Positions 50,163-59,681 are shown, numbered from the stretch's first letter. The stretch is 64,000 bases of DNA from Bacillota bacterium (GCA_023414355.1 JAEZOB010000009.1:124001-188000), one strand, 5' to 3'. Notes: generated from the sequence alone by a model not told the origin. Numbers and translations: made by a program.

Positions 50163-51920
50163 ATGAATAAAGAATGGTCATTGGATATATTATATCAAAA
50201 CTATGAAGACAGTAATTATAAAGAGGACAAGGAAAGACTGCAGCATCTGACGATGGAGCTTGAAAGCTTTTGCAACGAGCTTGCCACTCCGGATGAAGAG
50301 GAAGAAAAGTTATTAAGGGCAGTGGATTATCTGGAGCAGTATCAGTTGGTGGGTTCCAGATTAAATTATTACGTTGCCCTGAAACAGTCGGTGAATACCT
50401 CTGACAGTGAGACAGTCAATGAGATGAATGCAATTGAGAAGCAGCTCAGTCTATCCTCAAAGCCTATGGCAGTCATCCATAAATATATTGCAAGGATTTC
50501 CGATTTGCAGAAGTATATCGGCCGGTATCCAAAGCTGAAGGAATATGAATATCTGCTTACTGAAATAAAGAAGGAAGCGAAGTATCTCCTGAGTGACGAT
50601 GTGGAAGAGGTAATCGCTAAGCTGAATATTTCCGCAGGGTCAGCCTGGGGCAGTATGCAGAGTTTCCTGACCTCCACCCTTGAGGTGGATTACCGGAGTA
50701 ATGTGATTACGCTTCCGGAAGTACGCAATATGGCTCATAGCGAAGACCCTGAGGTGCGTAAGGATGCGTTCGCAGCTGAGCTTGCTGCTTATGAGAAGAT
50801 CAAGGATGCGGTAAGCTTTTCTCTAAACAATATTAAGACTCAGGTAAATACAATCTGTGAGCTGAGAGGCTATGAGTCTGCGCTTGAGATGACCCTGAGG
50901 CAGGCAAAGATGAAACGCTCAACCCTGGAAGCGATGCTCTCTGCCATCAGGGAATCTTTACCGCATTTTCATAAATATATGAAGCATAAAGCAAAGCTGA
51001 TGGGGCATGAGAAGGGACTTCCCTGGTATGATATGTTTGCTCCGATCGGGGAGAGTAACACCAAGTATACCACAGAGGAAGCTAAGACATATCTGGTGAA
51101 GCATTTCCGCAGCTTCTCAGATGATTTGGCAGATATGGTAGAGGAGGCCTTTGATAATGCATGGATTGACTTCTTCCCAAGAAAAGGTAAAGTGGGAGGC
51201 GCATTCTGTGAGAATTTGCCCTTTGTGAAGCAGAGCAGAATTCTTACGAACTTCACAGGCTCCTTAAATGACGTAGTTACACTTGCCCATGAGCTTGGGC
51301 ACGCTTACCATGGTCTGAATATTCAGGATCACCTGCCTTTGAATGTCGATTATAGTATGCCGGTGGCTGAGACGGCATCTACCTTTAACGAAGCATTGAT
51401 CATGGAGGCTGCCATTAAGGATGCTGAGGGTAGTGAGAAGATCGCTCTGATCGAAAGCCAGTTACAGGATGTGACACAGATTATTTGCGATATTTACTCA
51501 AGATATCTTTTTGAGACGGAAGTATTTGAGAAGTCCAAGACCGGATTCTTATTCGCTGACGAATTAAACGAGATAATGCTTTCAGCTCAGAAGACTGCCT
51601 ATGGTGATGGACTTGACCAGGACTATCTGCATCCTTATATGTGGGTGTTAAAGAGTCATTATTACTCGGAACAGCTGAGTTTCTATAATTTCCCTTATGC
51701 CTTTGGTGGTTTGTTCGCAAGAGGTCTTTACGAGAAGTATAAAAATGAGGGTGAGGCTTTTGTACCGAAATACAGAGCATTGCTTCAGGCTACAACCGTT
51801 ATGAATGTCGAGGATGCGGCCAAGCAGGCGGAGATTGATTTAGAGGATCCGAATTTCTGGCGGAGCAGCCTAAAGACGATTGAAGATTTAATAGATGAAT
51901 TTGTAAGACTGGCAAAATAA
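50163..51920 (+). CDS. pepF: Oligoendopeptidase F (M3 family)
   Basis: 585 residues, cytosolic. LAHELGHAYHGLN holds the zinc-binding HExxH, and the Glu of AETASTFNEAL 25 residues later is the third ligand. A long helical N-terminal half (about 1-190) is typical of PepF. The family degrades peptides of roughly 7-17 residues. The gene stands alone, with a hairpin terminator after it. The oligopeptide transporter at the end of the window could feed it. AGAGAGGATG precedes the ATG. Confidence 0.93.
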   Translation: MNKEWSLDILYQNYEDSNYKEDKERLQHLTMELESFCNELATPDEEEEKLLRAVDYLEQYQLVGSRLNYYVALKQSVNTSDSETVNEMNAIEKQLSLSSKPMAVIHKYIARISDLQKYIGRYPKLKEYEYLLTEIKKEAKYLLSDDVEEVIAKLNISAGSAWGSMQSFLTSTLEVDYRSNVITLPEVRNMAHSEDPEVRKDAFAAELAAYEKIKDAVSFSLNNIKTQVNTICELRGYESALEMTLRQAKMKRSTLEAMLSAIRESLPHFHKYMKHKAKLMGHEKGLPWYDMFAPIGESNTKYTTEEAKTYLVKHFRSFSDDLADMVEEAFDNAWIDFFPRKGKVGGAFCENLPFVKQSRILTNFTGSLNDVVTLAHELGHAYHGLNIQDHLPLNVDYSMPVAETASTFNEALIMEAAIKDAEGSEKIALIESQLQDVTQIICDIYSRYLFETEVFEKSKTGFLFADELNEIMLSAQKTAYGDGLDQDYLHPYMWVLKSHYYSEQLSFYNFPYAFGGLFARGLYEKYKNEGEAFVPKYRALLQATTVMNVEDAAKQAEIDLEDPNFWRSSLKTIEDLIDEFVRLAK

Positions 51921-51929
51921 AGGCAAGCT

Positions 51930-51980
51930 ACTGACGGAGGGTAGGCTGCAAAAGGCAGCTGCAGGCCGTCAGTTCTTTTA
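51930..51980 (+). terminator. Terminator after pepF
   Basis: ACTGACGG pairs with CCGTCAGT around an inner GCAGCTGC-rich hairpin, followed by TCTTTT. Confidence 0.7.
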
Positions 51981-52084
51981 TGCAATAGGATTTAGTTCTA
52001 CATAGCAAACGATGTCCTGCTGTTCCTATGTGATGAATGGATTTCATAGTATAGGCGTTTATGGCGAAATAATTTCGCTGACTA

Positions 52085-52111
52085 TTGACAAATTCCTTCA
52101 TTCCATATAAT
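52085..52111 (+). promoter_or_regulatory. Predicted promoter of the EIIC gene
   Basis: TTGACA and TATAAT with a 15-base spacer, shorter than the usual 17. Confidence 0.45.
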
Positions 52112-52154
52112 TTATTTGAGAGTAGTGAAAGACTAATACAGAAATGGAGAACCT

Positions 52155-53285
52155 ATGGATAAGAACGAAAACAATATGGCTGCGACGAAAAAGACAGGCC
52201 TGTTAAATAGTATCACAGACACAATTTCAGGTATTTTCCTGCCGATCATCAATGTATTGATGGCAGCTGCTCTGCTGAAAGGCTTTTTAATGGTGCTTTC
52301 GAATTACGGGGTGGTAAGTCCTGAGGCAGGAGCTTATACAATTTTATTTGCTGCGGCAGATGGATTCTTTCATTTCCTTCCTATATTTCTTGCCTATACT
52401 GCTTCCCATAAGCTGAAGGCAGATACAGTTACCTCAATACTTGTTGCAGCAGCATTGGTTTATCCGGATGTGACAAAAATGTTTGAGAGCGGGGCAGGAA
52501 TTACGTTTCTCGGGTTACCGGTCACTCCTGTATCCTATCCCTCCAGTGTCATCCCGATCCTTCTTGCAATCGGACTATTGCATTATGTGGAGCTGCCTTT
52601 GGAGAAATATATCCACAGCACAATCAAAGGCTTTCTTAAGCCTATGATATCGATTATGATTGTAGTACCGGTAACCTTCCTCGTCTTTGGGCCGGTCGGT
52701 GCCATGATCGGTTCGGGTCTTGCCGGTGCATACGCGGCAATCTACAATCTCAGTCCAATTCTAGCAGGCGTGATCTTTGGATTGATCTGGCAGCCATTGG
52801 TAGTGTTTGGCCTCCATTGGGGTATGGTTCCGGTCATCATCGAGCATGTGAATACCCTTGGCTATGACACCTTTCTGCCTTACTGCGGCGCCGGAGTTAT
52901 GGGACAGGCCGGTGCAGCCATGGCGGTCAGCATCCTCGCCAAGAATAAGAAGCTGAAGGCAGTTGCATTATCCAGCTCCATCACAGCCATTCTTGGCGTA
53001 ACCGAACCGGTGCTTTACGGAATTTCTGTTCCACTCAAGCGTCCGATGGTTGCGGCCTGTATCGCCGGGGCAATTGGTGGGGCCATTGTCGGAACCTCCG
53101 GTGCCAGAGCGATGGCCTTTGCGTTTCCGTCTGTGTTAACCCTTGTGGTATATCTGGGGGAGGGCTTTTTCACCTTCCTGTTGTCTATGATTGCAGCATT
53201 TTTTATTGCATTGCTACTGGGACTTTTATTCCGCTTTAATGAAGCTGATTATCATATGGAAGCAATGGAAGAAAAAACCAACTGA
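52155..53285 (+). CDS. PTS EIIC-like membrane component without EIIA or EIIB
   Basis: 376 residues with about ten membrane helices. AVALSSSITAILGVTEPVLY and GISVPLKRPMVA are the sugar-site loop of the glucose/beta-glucoside EIIC superfamily. The usual EIIB (CxxC or Cys-P) and EIIA (His) domains are absent from the protein and from the neighbourhood, so either they are encoded elsewhere or this is a non-phosphorylating facilitator. ATGGAG lies just upstream of the start. A 70-residue gene follows after 95 bases. Confidence 0.82.
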   Translation: MDKNENNMAATKKTGLLNSITDTISGIFLPIINVLMAAALLKGFLMVLSNYGVVSPEAGAYTILFAAADGFFHFLPIFLAYTASHKLKADTVTSILVAAALVYPDVTKMFESGAGITFLGLPVTPVSYPSSVIPILLAIGLLHYVELPLEKYIHSTIKGFLKPMISIMIVVPVTFLVFGPVGAMIGSGLAGAYAAIYNLSPILAGVIFGLIWQPLVVFGLHWGMVPVIIEHVNTLGYDTFLPYCGAGVMGQAGAAMAVSILAKNKKLKAVALSSSITAILGVTEPVLYGISVPLKRPMVAACIAGAIGGAIVGTSGARAMAFAFPSVLTLVVYLGEGFFTFLLSMIAAFFIALLLGLLFRFNEADYHMEAMEEKTN

Positions 53286-53380
53286 GTTTCAACATAAAAT
53301 AATCATATCATCAGATACTAAGCATGCAATATTCTATTTCTATCAAATTATTTTGCATAGTAGCAGGAAAGGAGCAGGCT

Positions 53381-53593
53381 ATGAGTCTGATTGACAATGA
53401 ACATCAGCTTCCGGTAGGACTCGGTATGCGTCTGGCACTGGATATGGACGCGATGAAGAGCTTTGTAAATTTATCGGATCAAAGCAAAAAGGAACTGGTT
53501 GATTATATAGAAGGTTCCACAACAGGAGATGAGGCTAAAAATCGGGTTACTGAAGTGGTCCGCAATCTTCATGATGGAGGATCCTTCCGTTAA
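53381..53593 (+). CDS. Small conserved-type protein after the EIIC gene
   Basis: 70 residues, soluble. LPVGLGMRLALDMDAMKSFV and LVDYIEGSTTGDEAKNR resemble small clostridial proteins of about 65-75 residues with the pattern PxGxGMxLA; I recall no function for them. It is probably all helical. AAAGGAG lies seven bases before ATG 53381; the in-frame ATG at 53324 has no site. It may be cotranscribed with the EIIC gene. Confidence 0.62.
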   Translation: MSLIDNEHQLPVGLGMRLALDMDAMKSFVNLSDQSKKELVDYIEGSTTGDEAKNRVTEVVRNLHDGGSFR

Positions 53594-53613
53594 AACAATA
53601 GGTTACTCATAAA

Positions 53614-53668
53614 AACACCCCAAATGCGAATAAATCACTTATACTTTGCATTTGGGGTGTTATTTTGT
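53614..53668. terminator. Terminator between the small protein and the DMT transporter
   Basis: AACACCCCAAATGC pairs perfectly with GCATTTGGGGTGTT (14 bp), A- and T-rich on both flanks, so it serves both convergent genes. Confidence 0.8.
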
Positions 53669-53718
53669 AATCATTGTTGATGCTTCATGGATTGTTGAGG
53701 CTGAAAGGACAGTCAATG

Positions 53719-54612
53719 TCATTCTGAAGGCTCAATTACAGCTGATATCCCTATGTCTGGGCTCTTCCTATCACCTTTGGCATTTACTACATTATAAATA
53801 GTAGCAGACAGGATGACAATAGCCGCACCAACAATAGCGATGGGATGAAGCAGCTCGCCATAGAATATCGCAACCCAGATTGGATTTAAGATGGGTTCAA
53901 TTGTTGAAGTCAGGGATGCGCTGACCGGGGATACATGATCCAGTCCCTTCGCAAGGAATACATAAGCAATTCCCAGCTGGAATACACCAAGAATAATAAC
54001 AAAGATAAAATTCTTCGGTGCATAATCCGTTTCCCTAAAATACCAGGGCATAAAGAGAAAAAAGCTTACTATTTGAGATAAAACAATGGACGATTCGAAA
54101 TTTGCATTTTTCATCTTCTTGATCAGGAAGACAAAGGCATAGAGAATCCCTGAGACAATAGCAAGGATGTTACCCACTTGACCGTCTAAGGAAAGCTCGT
54201 CGAAGAAGAAGCAAAGAATTCCGACAAATACAAACAAACAGGCTATGATAGCCTTTTTATCCGGCTTCTGCTTCCAGAGCATCCAGAGAATTAAAATTAA
54301 GAAGATCGGTTCCGTAAATTGCAGAACGATTGCGTTAGCGGCCGAAGTCATCTTTGTAGCCATGGCAAAGGTCAGATTCATAAGCAGATTGCAGACGGAA
54401 CCCAGGATTACCACTTTATTAATCACTATTTTATGGTGAATTCTTTTCAGATAGATGGCCATAACCAGGAACGCAAAAAGATTTCGGATTCCATTGATGC
54501 TAAGGGAAGACCAGGAGATCATCTTAATCAATACACCTGCAAGACTGAATAAAACTGCGGATATTAATATATAAAAGGTACCTATGAAACGATCCTTATT
54601 TAAGCTTTTCAT
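53719..54612 (-). CDS. EamA/DMT-family transporter (second)
   Basis: 297 residues with ten membrane helices in two EamA units (LISAVLFSLAGVLIKMISWS at the start of the first, and the second starting near residue 145). It lies 68 bases after the histidine kinase gene on the same strand, possibly the last gene of that operon. The ATG at 54612 was preferred because TTGGAG precedes it; an upstream in-frame ATG at 54678 would overlap the kinase region closely. Substrate unknown. Confidence 0.82.
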   Translation of the reverse strand: MKSLNKDRFIGTFYILISAVLFSLAGVLIKMISWSSLSINGIRNLFAFLVMAIYLKRIHHKIVINKVVILGSVCNLLMNLTFAMATKMTSAANAIVLQFTEPIFLILILWMLWKQKPDKKAIIACLFVFVGILCFFFDELSLDGQVGNILAIVSGILYAFVFLIKKMKNANFESSIVLSQIVSFFLFMPWYFRETDYAPKNFIFVIILGVFQLGIAYVFLAKGLDHVSPVSASLTSTIEPILNPIWVAIFYGELLHPIAIVGAAIVILSATIYNVVNAKGDRKSPDIGISAVIEPSE

Positions 54613-54680
54613 AATGGCTCCAACCTTCCGAACACAGAATAATATCCATATTCTATCGTTTTGACGGAATGTTTGCAAGA

Positions 54681-55586
54681 CTAAATATTACATTTCCACA
54701 TAATCTCGATGATAAAGCTGTCTTGTTCCATTCTTGCATCAATCTGACCCTTCATCTTCTCGACCAGAAGCTTGGTGATCGTCAGTCCCAGACCACTACT
54801 TTGGTTACCGCGTGATTGGTCTCCGGTATAGAAGCGATTAAAGATCAAAGAAAGCTCTTCCTGGCTGGTGACACCGGTATCATTGATAAATTGGATAAAG
54901 CAGCAGCCATGTGCCATGAATTGTCGGACGGTAAACTGCTTCTTGGAGTATTTCAGAGCATTTTGAATCAGATTGTTCAGGATGCGGTTAAACTGAATCT
55001 TATCAGCAATGATCAGAGCGGGTCGTTCCTCCAGCTCTGCGGTAAGCTCCAGCTGCTTTTGTTCGAACTCATGATAATAAGCCACAAGAGCCTCCTTAAG
55101 CTGTGCCTGTACAGGGATTACCTCTAGCAGAAGGGGATAATCATCTGCTTCGATTCGTGAAATTTCATAAAAATCCTGTATGAAGCCTTGTAGAATCTTG
55201 GCTCTTTTCTGAATAATAGTTACATACTCTTTTCGTTCCTCAGGTTTTAAGTCGTCCTCCTGCAAAAAGCTGACATATCCAAGGATGGAAGTCAGCGGAG
55301 TTCTCAAATCATGGGAGATATTTTCGATTTCCTGACGGATCTGGGTCTCCCTTTTCTGGTATATGACACGCTCCTGTTGTCTTGCAAGGTAAACCTCATT
55401 GATCTTACGCAGCAATTTTTCCAGTTTCTTATCTGGGAAAGAGGTTTTCAGGTGACGATTCTGCCGGGGATAATTCTCGATCTCCTCCATTTGATCACAG
55501 GAAGAATTGATTGCTCTGTGAAGAAAAAAGAGGCGTGCTGACAGAAACAGTATCAGCACAACCAGTACGATACAGACAGTTTCCAT
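54681..55586 (-). CDS. Sensor histidine kinase
   Basis: 301 residues. A single N-terminal membrane helix (METVCIVLVVLILFLSARLF), a short linker, the HisKA helix with the phospho-acceptor His in ENISHDLRTPLTSILGY, then the ATPase domain with NLIQNALKYS (N box), SSGLGLTI (G box). The almost absent extracellular region is typical of intramembrane-sensing kinases that detect antibiotics through an ABC transporter. The start at 55586 follows GGAGGTG. The matching regulator and the ABC genes are upstream in the same operon. Confidence 0.87.
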   Translation of the reverse strand: METVCIVLVVLILFLSARLFFLHRAINSSCDQMEEIENYPRQNRHLKTSFPDKKLEKLLRKINEVYLARQQERVIYQKRETQIRQEIENISHDLRTPLTSILGYVSFLQEDDLKPEERKEYVTIIQKRAKILQGFIQDFYEISRIEADDYPLLLEVIPVQAQLKEALVAYYHEFEQKQLELTAELEERPALIIADKIQFNRILNNLIQNALKYSKKQFTVRQFMAHGCCFIQFINDTGVTSQEELSLIFNRFYTGDQSRGNQSSGLGLTITKLLVEKMKGQIDARMEQDSFIIEIMWKCNI

Positions 55587-55648
55587 GCGGCACACCTCCG
55601 TTTCATTTATCTTAATTTCATTCCCCAATGACCTAAGATAGGTTATAT

Positions 55649-56428
55649 TTATTTTACTTCCTTACGCCTAAAGGCTACATATCCAATCAACAGAAATACT
55701 ACCATCCAGATGATACCGAACAGCCAATAGTTGGTATAGCCGTCCTTTCCTGCCCAAGGAAGCAGCAGCTCCATTTTTTCATTATCAAAGCCGATTGCAT
55801 TGATCATATTCCAAGGGAGGATCTTATTTAGCTTGGCAAAGAAATCAAATTTCATTCCAAGATATCCGTTTACAATGGGATAGGCAACACTAATCCCGAT
55901 AATGGATGCAATTGCAGTTCCGTTGCTCTCAATAATGAAGAGGAAGCAGTTTGTGATACCCAGCGCAAAAATTAGCAGCGGCAAAGCAGCAAAGGTTGCT
56001 TCAAAAAGTAATTCTAGGCTTCTGGGACCGGAATCCTCAAGAAGAAGATAAGCAGTACCGATATCTATGCCTGTAATGACTGCAAAGGCAATCAGCGCGT
56101 AGAAGATTTCTACGATAAACTTTCCGAAGTAGATGCTTCCTCTGTTAATACCATAGGAAATGCTATTCTTCAGAGTATGATTGTTATGCTCATTGCCGAA
56201 TACGATGGAAGCAACACTGATGCAGAGCAAAAACACGACAGGTAAGCTGGTATAAAATAATCCTAAGGCAAAATCAGTATTTGCATATGGAAAGTTCTTA
56301 TCCTTGTGGGCTACTCCGGCAAGAACCACATTTGCACTTGTTAGTAATGCAGAGCAGATCAGGATAAAGATATAAGCAGTCCTGTTGCGTACCAGACGGT
56401 ATAGTTCACTTCTAATATAATTAATCAT
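55649..56428 (-). CDS. ABC-2 type permease (exporter membrane subunit)
   Basis: 259 residues with six membrane helices, ABC-2/BcrB-like (EHNNHTLKNSISYGINRGSIYFGK is the typical cytoplasmic loop after the second helix). It overlaps the ATPase gene by 8 bases and so is translationally coupled. It likely forms a two-by-two exporter with it, for lantibiotic or bacitracin-like peptides. Confidence 0.83.
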   Translation of the reverse strand: MINYIRSELYRLVRNRTAYIFILICSALLTSANVVLAGVAHKDKNFPYANTDFALGLFYTSLPVVFLLCISVASIVFGNEHNNHTLKNSISYGINRGSIYFGKFIVEIFYALIAFAVITGIDIGTAYLLLEDSGPRSLELLFEATFAALPLLIFALGITNCFLFIIESNGTAIASIIGISVAYPIVNGYLGMKFDFFAKLNKILPWNMINAIGFDNEKMELLLPWAGKDGYTNYWLFGIIWMVVFLLIGYVAFRRKEVK

Positions 56429-57344
56429 TGCTTTCCCCTCCTACCAATTGAATGAAATAGTTCTCAAGGTTAATATCCTTGATACTGATGGAATTCAGGC
56501 CGATGCCGTTTGCGACAGCCAGTTCGCTTACCTTGCTGATCTGTTCCGGATAATCAAAGATTTGAATCGCATGATCGGGGGTTATTTTAAAGGAATTGCA
56601 ATGAAGTTTAGTCTCAAGCAATGCAGTCATTTTATCTATCTGATCCACTCTAAGCTCTAAGTAACGGTTACATTCCTTGGACAAAGCCTCCTGTGACAGC
56701 TGCTTCACCAGGATGCCCTTATCGATAAAGCCATAATAGGTTACCAGATTAGAAAGCTCAGTCAGGATATGGCTAGAGATCAGGATCGTAATATTTTTCT
56801 CTTGATTGAGCTTAATCAGGAGATTACGGATTTCAACGATACCAAAGGGATCCAGACCGTTAATCGGTTCATCCAGGAGAAGAATTTCCGGCTGGTTCAT
56901 CAGTGCAAGCGCAAGGCCAAGGCGCTGCTTCATACCAAGGGAGAAACCTTTATACTTCTTTTTGCCTGTGATGGCAAGTCCGACCTCGGCAAGAGCCTCC
57001 TTTACACAGCTTTTTCCGGGGATACCGCGCTGAATGCGGTAGTACTCCAGATTTTGTTCGGCGGTCATGTTATTATAGAAGCTGGGAGTCTCTATGATGC
57101 TTCCTATTCTTCTACGTTCCTTACTCAGTTCGGACTCAGAGGTAGTTCCGAATAAGGATACACTTCCCTCCGACGGAAACGCCTGTCCGCTTAAGATGCG
57201 AAGCAGAGTTGTCTTCCCTGCACCATTCTTTCCGACCAGTCCGTAGATCTCTCCCTGCTTCAATTCCAGGTTGACATCCTTCAGAGCGGAGGTTTTATTA
57301 TAGTTTTTTGTTAAATTCTTTGTAGCTAAGATAACTTCTCTCAC
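56421..57344 (-). CDS. ABC transporter ATP-binding protein (BcrA/LanF-like)
   Basis: 307 residues. Walker A GKNGAGKTTLLR, signature FSLGMKQRLGLA, Walker B LLLDEPINGLDP and the H loop ISSHILTEL are complete. The extra C-terminal 90 residues are normal for BcrA-type ATPases. It starts with GTG at 57344 after AAAGGAG. A promoter with 11-bp direct repeats lies upstream, between this gene and the response regulator gene. Confidence 0.9.
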   Translation of the reverse strand: MREVILATKNLTKNYNKTSALKDVNLELKQGEIYGLVGKNGAGKTTLLRILSGQAFPSEGSVSLFGTTSESELSKERRRIGSIIETPSFYNNMTAEQNLEYYRIQRGIPGKSCVKEALAEVGLAITGKKKYKGFSLGMKQRLGLALALMNQPEILLLDEPINGLDPFGIVEIRNLLIKLNQEKNITILISSHILTELSNLVTYYGFIDKGILVKQLSQEALSKECNRYLELRVDQIDKMTALLETKLHCNSFKITPDHAIQIFDYPEQISKVSELAVANGIGLNSISIKDINLENYFIQLVGGESND

Positions 57345-57416
57345 CTTATTACTCCTTTCAAATACGCTATGATTTCTAAAGCATAACTCGTATGCTGTTC
57401 AATCTTGATGATAGTC

Positions 57417-57471
57417 ATTATAGCGTTCGAACTTTAATAAGTACTTAATAAAGTTTAAAGAAAGCTTAAAG
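57417..57471 (-). promoter_or_regulatory. Candidate response-regulator-dependent promoter of the ABC genes
   Basis: On the minus strand TATAAT (57417-57422) has no good -35 box, but two consecutive 11-bp direct repeats, CTTTAAGCTTT and CTTTAAACTTT (57450-57471), lie about where an OmpR-type activator would bind. Confidence 0.5.
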
Positions 57472-57480
57472 TTGAAAGAA

Positions 57481-58182
57481 CTATACCGTATCTATTTTAA
57501 AGCCGATGCCCCACACGGTCTTGATATAGGAGTCATCATCAAATTCCTTGATTTTCTTACGAATGTTACTGATATGTACATTGATGGTATTATCTTCACC
57601 GTAATAACCGGTTTTCCAGATATCCTGATACAATTGCTCCTTCGTGAATACCTTTTCGGGATATTGCAGTAGGAGAAGGAGAATATCAAATTCATAAGCG
57701 GTGAGAGAGATCGCATGATCCTTCACAAAGACCTCTCTGGAAGCAGGTTTTAATACCAGCTGCTTCAGGGTATATCGGTTTTCTTCAGTAATTGTCTTTG
57801 GAGGGTTCGAATTACGGCTTCTGCGAAGCAGGGCATCCACCCTTGCCAAGACTTCCTCTCGTTCAAAGGGTTTGGTCATATAATCATCGGCACCCATTTT
57901 TAAGGCATTCACCTTGGACTCCAAAGTCGTTTTTGCTGATATCACGATAATCGGCAAATGGGAGGTCTGTCTGATTTCCTGAATCAGTTCTTCTCCTGTG
58001 ACTCCCGGCAGCATGAGATCCAGTAAAATCAACTCAAAGGATCCGAACTGAAGCTGTAATCTCGCTTCTGTCCCTGAGAACGCTGCAATTGCCTGATAAC
58101 CCTCCTTTTCGAGATATCTGCAAAGCAGTCTGTTAATATCCGCATCATCCTCAATCACCAGAATTCTCTCATTCGCCATCAT
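57481..58182 (-). CDS. OmpR/PhoB-family response regulator
   Basis: 233 residues. The receiver domain has the acidic pair in IEDDADI, phospho-acceptor Asp in LILLDLMLP, and the switch Thr/Lys in VISAKT and TKPFEREE. The C-terminal winged helix (about 130-230) has TAYEFDILLLLLQYPEKVFT and NTINVHISNIRKKI. It probably pairs with the kinase three genes downstream and activates the ABC promoter. GGGGGAG precedes the ATG pair at 58182/58179. Confidence 0.92.
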   Translation of the reverse strand: MMANERILVIEDDADINRLLCRYLEKEGYQAIAAFSGTEARLQLQFGSFELILLDLMLPGVTGEELIQEIRQTSHLPIIVISAKTTLESKVNALKMGADDYMTKPFEREEVLARVDALLRRSRNSNPPKTITEENRYTLKQLVLKPASREVFVKDHAISLTAYEFDILLLLLQYPEKVFTKEQLYQDIWKTGYYGEDNTINVHISNIRKKIKEFDDDSYIKTVWGIGFKIDTV

Positions 58183-58811
58183 TTTACTCCCCCTATAAAC
58201 CCTATGTTAAGTTACTTATCATATCAACCCTAATACACCAATGCAAGCGATAGAACGTAACCTTACTGATCTAATTCAACGATTGAAATATCGCCATGAA
58301 AAATACCACTTTTTATCTAAATCTTCACTAATTAATATCGCAATCTAACCAATCTCATAATAATACATTTTCAACGGCATTATAGCATATGGGAAAATTA
58401 AACACAACCTCAAATCACTCCGCCCTTGCTTTCCTGTTCCTTCGGACAAAGAAGCAATAAGAAATAACCTCTTTATACAATGTGTTACGAGGGGCGTTGC
58501 CGGGTTGGAATCCCACTTACAGTAAACCGATAAAAGGAGGGATGATGGTATGCGGATTTTATGCAGACCGGCCGACGACGGCTGTCATGTCCGACTTGAG
58601 ACTCAGGAGGAAACAGAGCAGTTTGTGCGATGTTTCCTCTACGCTCTGAGGCTCAACCAAGGACATGCCTAGGAGGGTAAGGCAATTAAAATCCGCATAC
58701 CATCACCCCTCCTTTTATCATAGAATCAGTAAAGGGATGTTACCAGCCCAGCAACACCCCTTAACAAATCCAATGATATTTTATTTTTTTCCGTCCGAAC
58801 GAACAGGAAGC
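58183..58811. other. Gene-free interval between degV and the response regulator gene
   Basis: No ORF is convincing. Its right half is occupied by the 284-bp fold-back sequence; the left part (58200-58470) is AT-rich and presumably contains the response regulator promoter, but I see no clear consensus. Confidence 0.5.
58483..58766. repeat. 284-bp fold-back (long imperfect palindrome) without ORF
   Basis: The outer arms TGTTACGAGGGGCGTTGCCG (58483 on) and its diverged complement ending at 58766 pair, then GATAAAAGGAGGG with CCCTCCTTTTATC, ATGGTATGCGGATTTTA with TAAAATCCGCATACCAT, and innermost GAGGAAAC with GTTTCCTC, with a short GCCG-ACGA-CGGC side hairpin on the left. Interruptions occur between the blocks. 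Confidence 0.85.
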
Positions 58812-59681
58812 TTATCTTTCTTTTCCCATAAAGAACAGTGCGATGGTTCCGGGCCCGGAATGAGACCCGATGGTAGGACTTACATAATTAATAAGGAAAC
58901 TGGTGATTCCGAAACGTTCCTTGATCTGATCTGCTACAAATTTCGCATCCTCTTCACTGTCACCATGGCTGATAAAGATATCTTCATTGAGACCGTTATA
59001 ATTCTTGAGCTTTTCTTCCATTGCATCCACAAGTGAAATCAAAGCTTTCTTCCTGCCTCTGACATTGTTGAGTGGTATGAGACGACCTTCATTGTCTACA
59101 TGAAGTATGGGTTTTACATTGATTAAAGTTCCGATGATTGCGGCTGCCTTAGTAACACGTCCGCCACGGTGCAGATGATGCAGGTCATCCACGGTAAACA
59201 GATGGCAAAGCTGTAATTTATTATTCTCAAGCCATTCAGCAACCTCGTCGATGGACTTGCCATTTTCCTTAAGCTTTACGGCTTTATGCACCAATAAACC
59301 TTCACCCAGAGAGGCACAGAGCGAGTCAACAACAATGATCTTAGCGTCAGAGCGCTCATCGCAGAGCTCTCTTGCCACGGTTCCTGCTACGGAGAAGCTG
59401 CCGCTGAGTGCAGAGGAGAATGCAATATGCAGGATATCATAGCCCTTGTCCAGAAGCTCTGTGAATTTCTCCTTGGCCGTACCCGGATTGATTGCCATCG
59501 TAGTAGGCATCTCTCCCTTTCTCATACGGTCGTAAAATTCCTTCGGCTCAAGAAAAACCTTCTCTCCGTATACTGTTCCGTTAAAGCTGTAATATAAGGG
59601 CAGCAGCGTTATATTGTGCTGCTGAAGATAATCCTGAGGCAAATCACATGTTGTATCTGTAGTAATGATAAAATTCTTCAC
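58812..59681 (-). CDS. DegV-family fatty-acid-binding protein (second)
   Basis: 289 residues. FIITTDTTCDLPQDYLQQHN and ISHGDSEEDA, ending SPTIGSHSGPGTIALFFMG, are DegV signatures. The sequence is clearly different from the first one, suggesting distinct fatty acid preference. GTG at 59681 is preferred because AAAGGAACGG lies upstream and the family start is there; ATG at 59717 is an alternative that would add 12 residues. It is monocistronic. Confidence 0.88.
   Translation of the reverse strand: MKNFIITTDTTCDLPQDYLQQHNITLLPLYYSFNGTVYGEKVFLEPKEFYDRMRKGEMPTTMAINPGTAKEKFTELLDKGYDILHIAFSSALSGSFSVAGTVARELCDERSDAKIIVVDSLCASLGEGLLVHKAVKLKENGKSIDEVAEWLENNKLQLCHLFTVDDLHHLHRGGRVTKAAAIIGTLINVKPILHVDNEGRLIPLNNVRGRKKALISLVDAMEEKLKNYNGLNEDIFISHGDSEEDAKFVADQIKERFGITSFLINYVSPTIGSHSGPGTIALFFMGKER

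Noticed and set aside
58483..58766. Insertion sequence
   Set aside because: The palindrome has no transposase frame and no clear flanking target duplication, so it is listed as a fold-back only.
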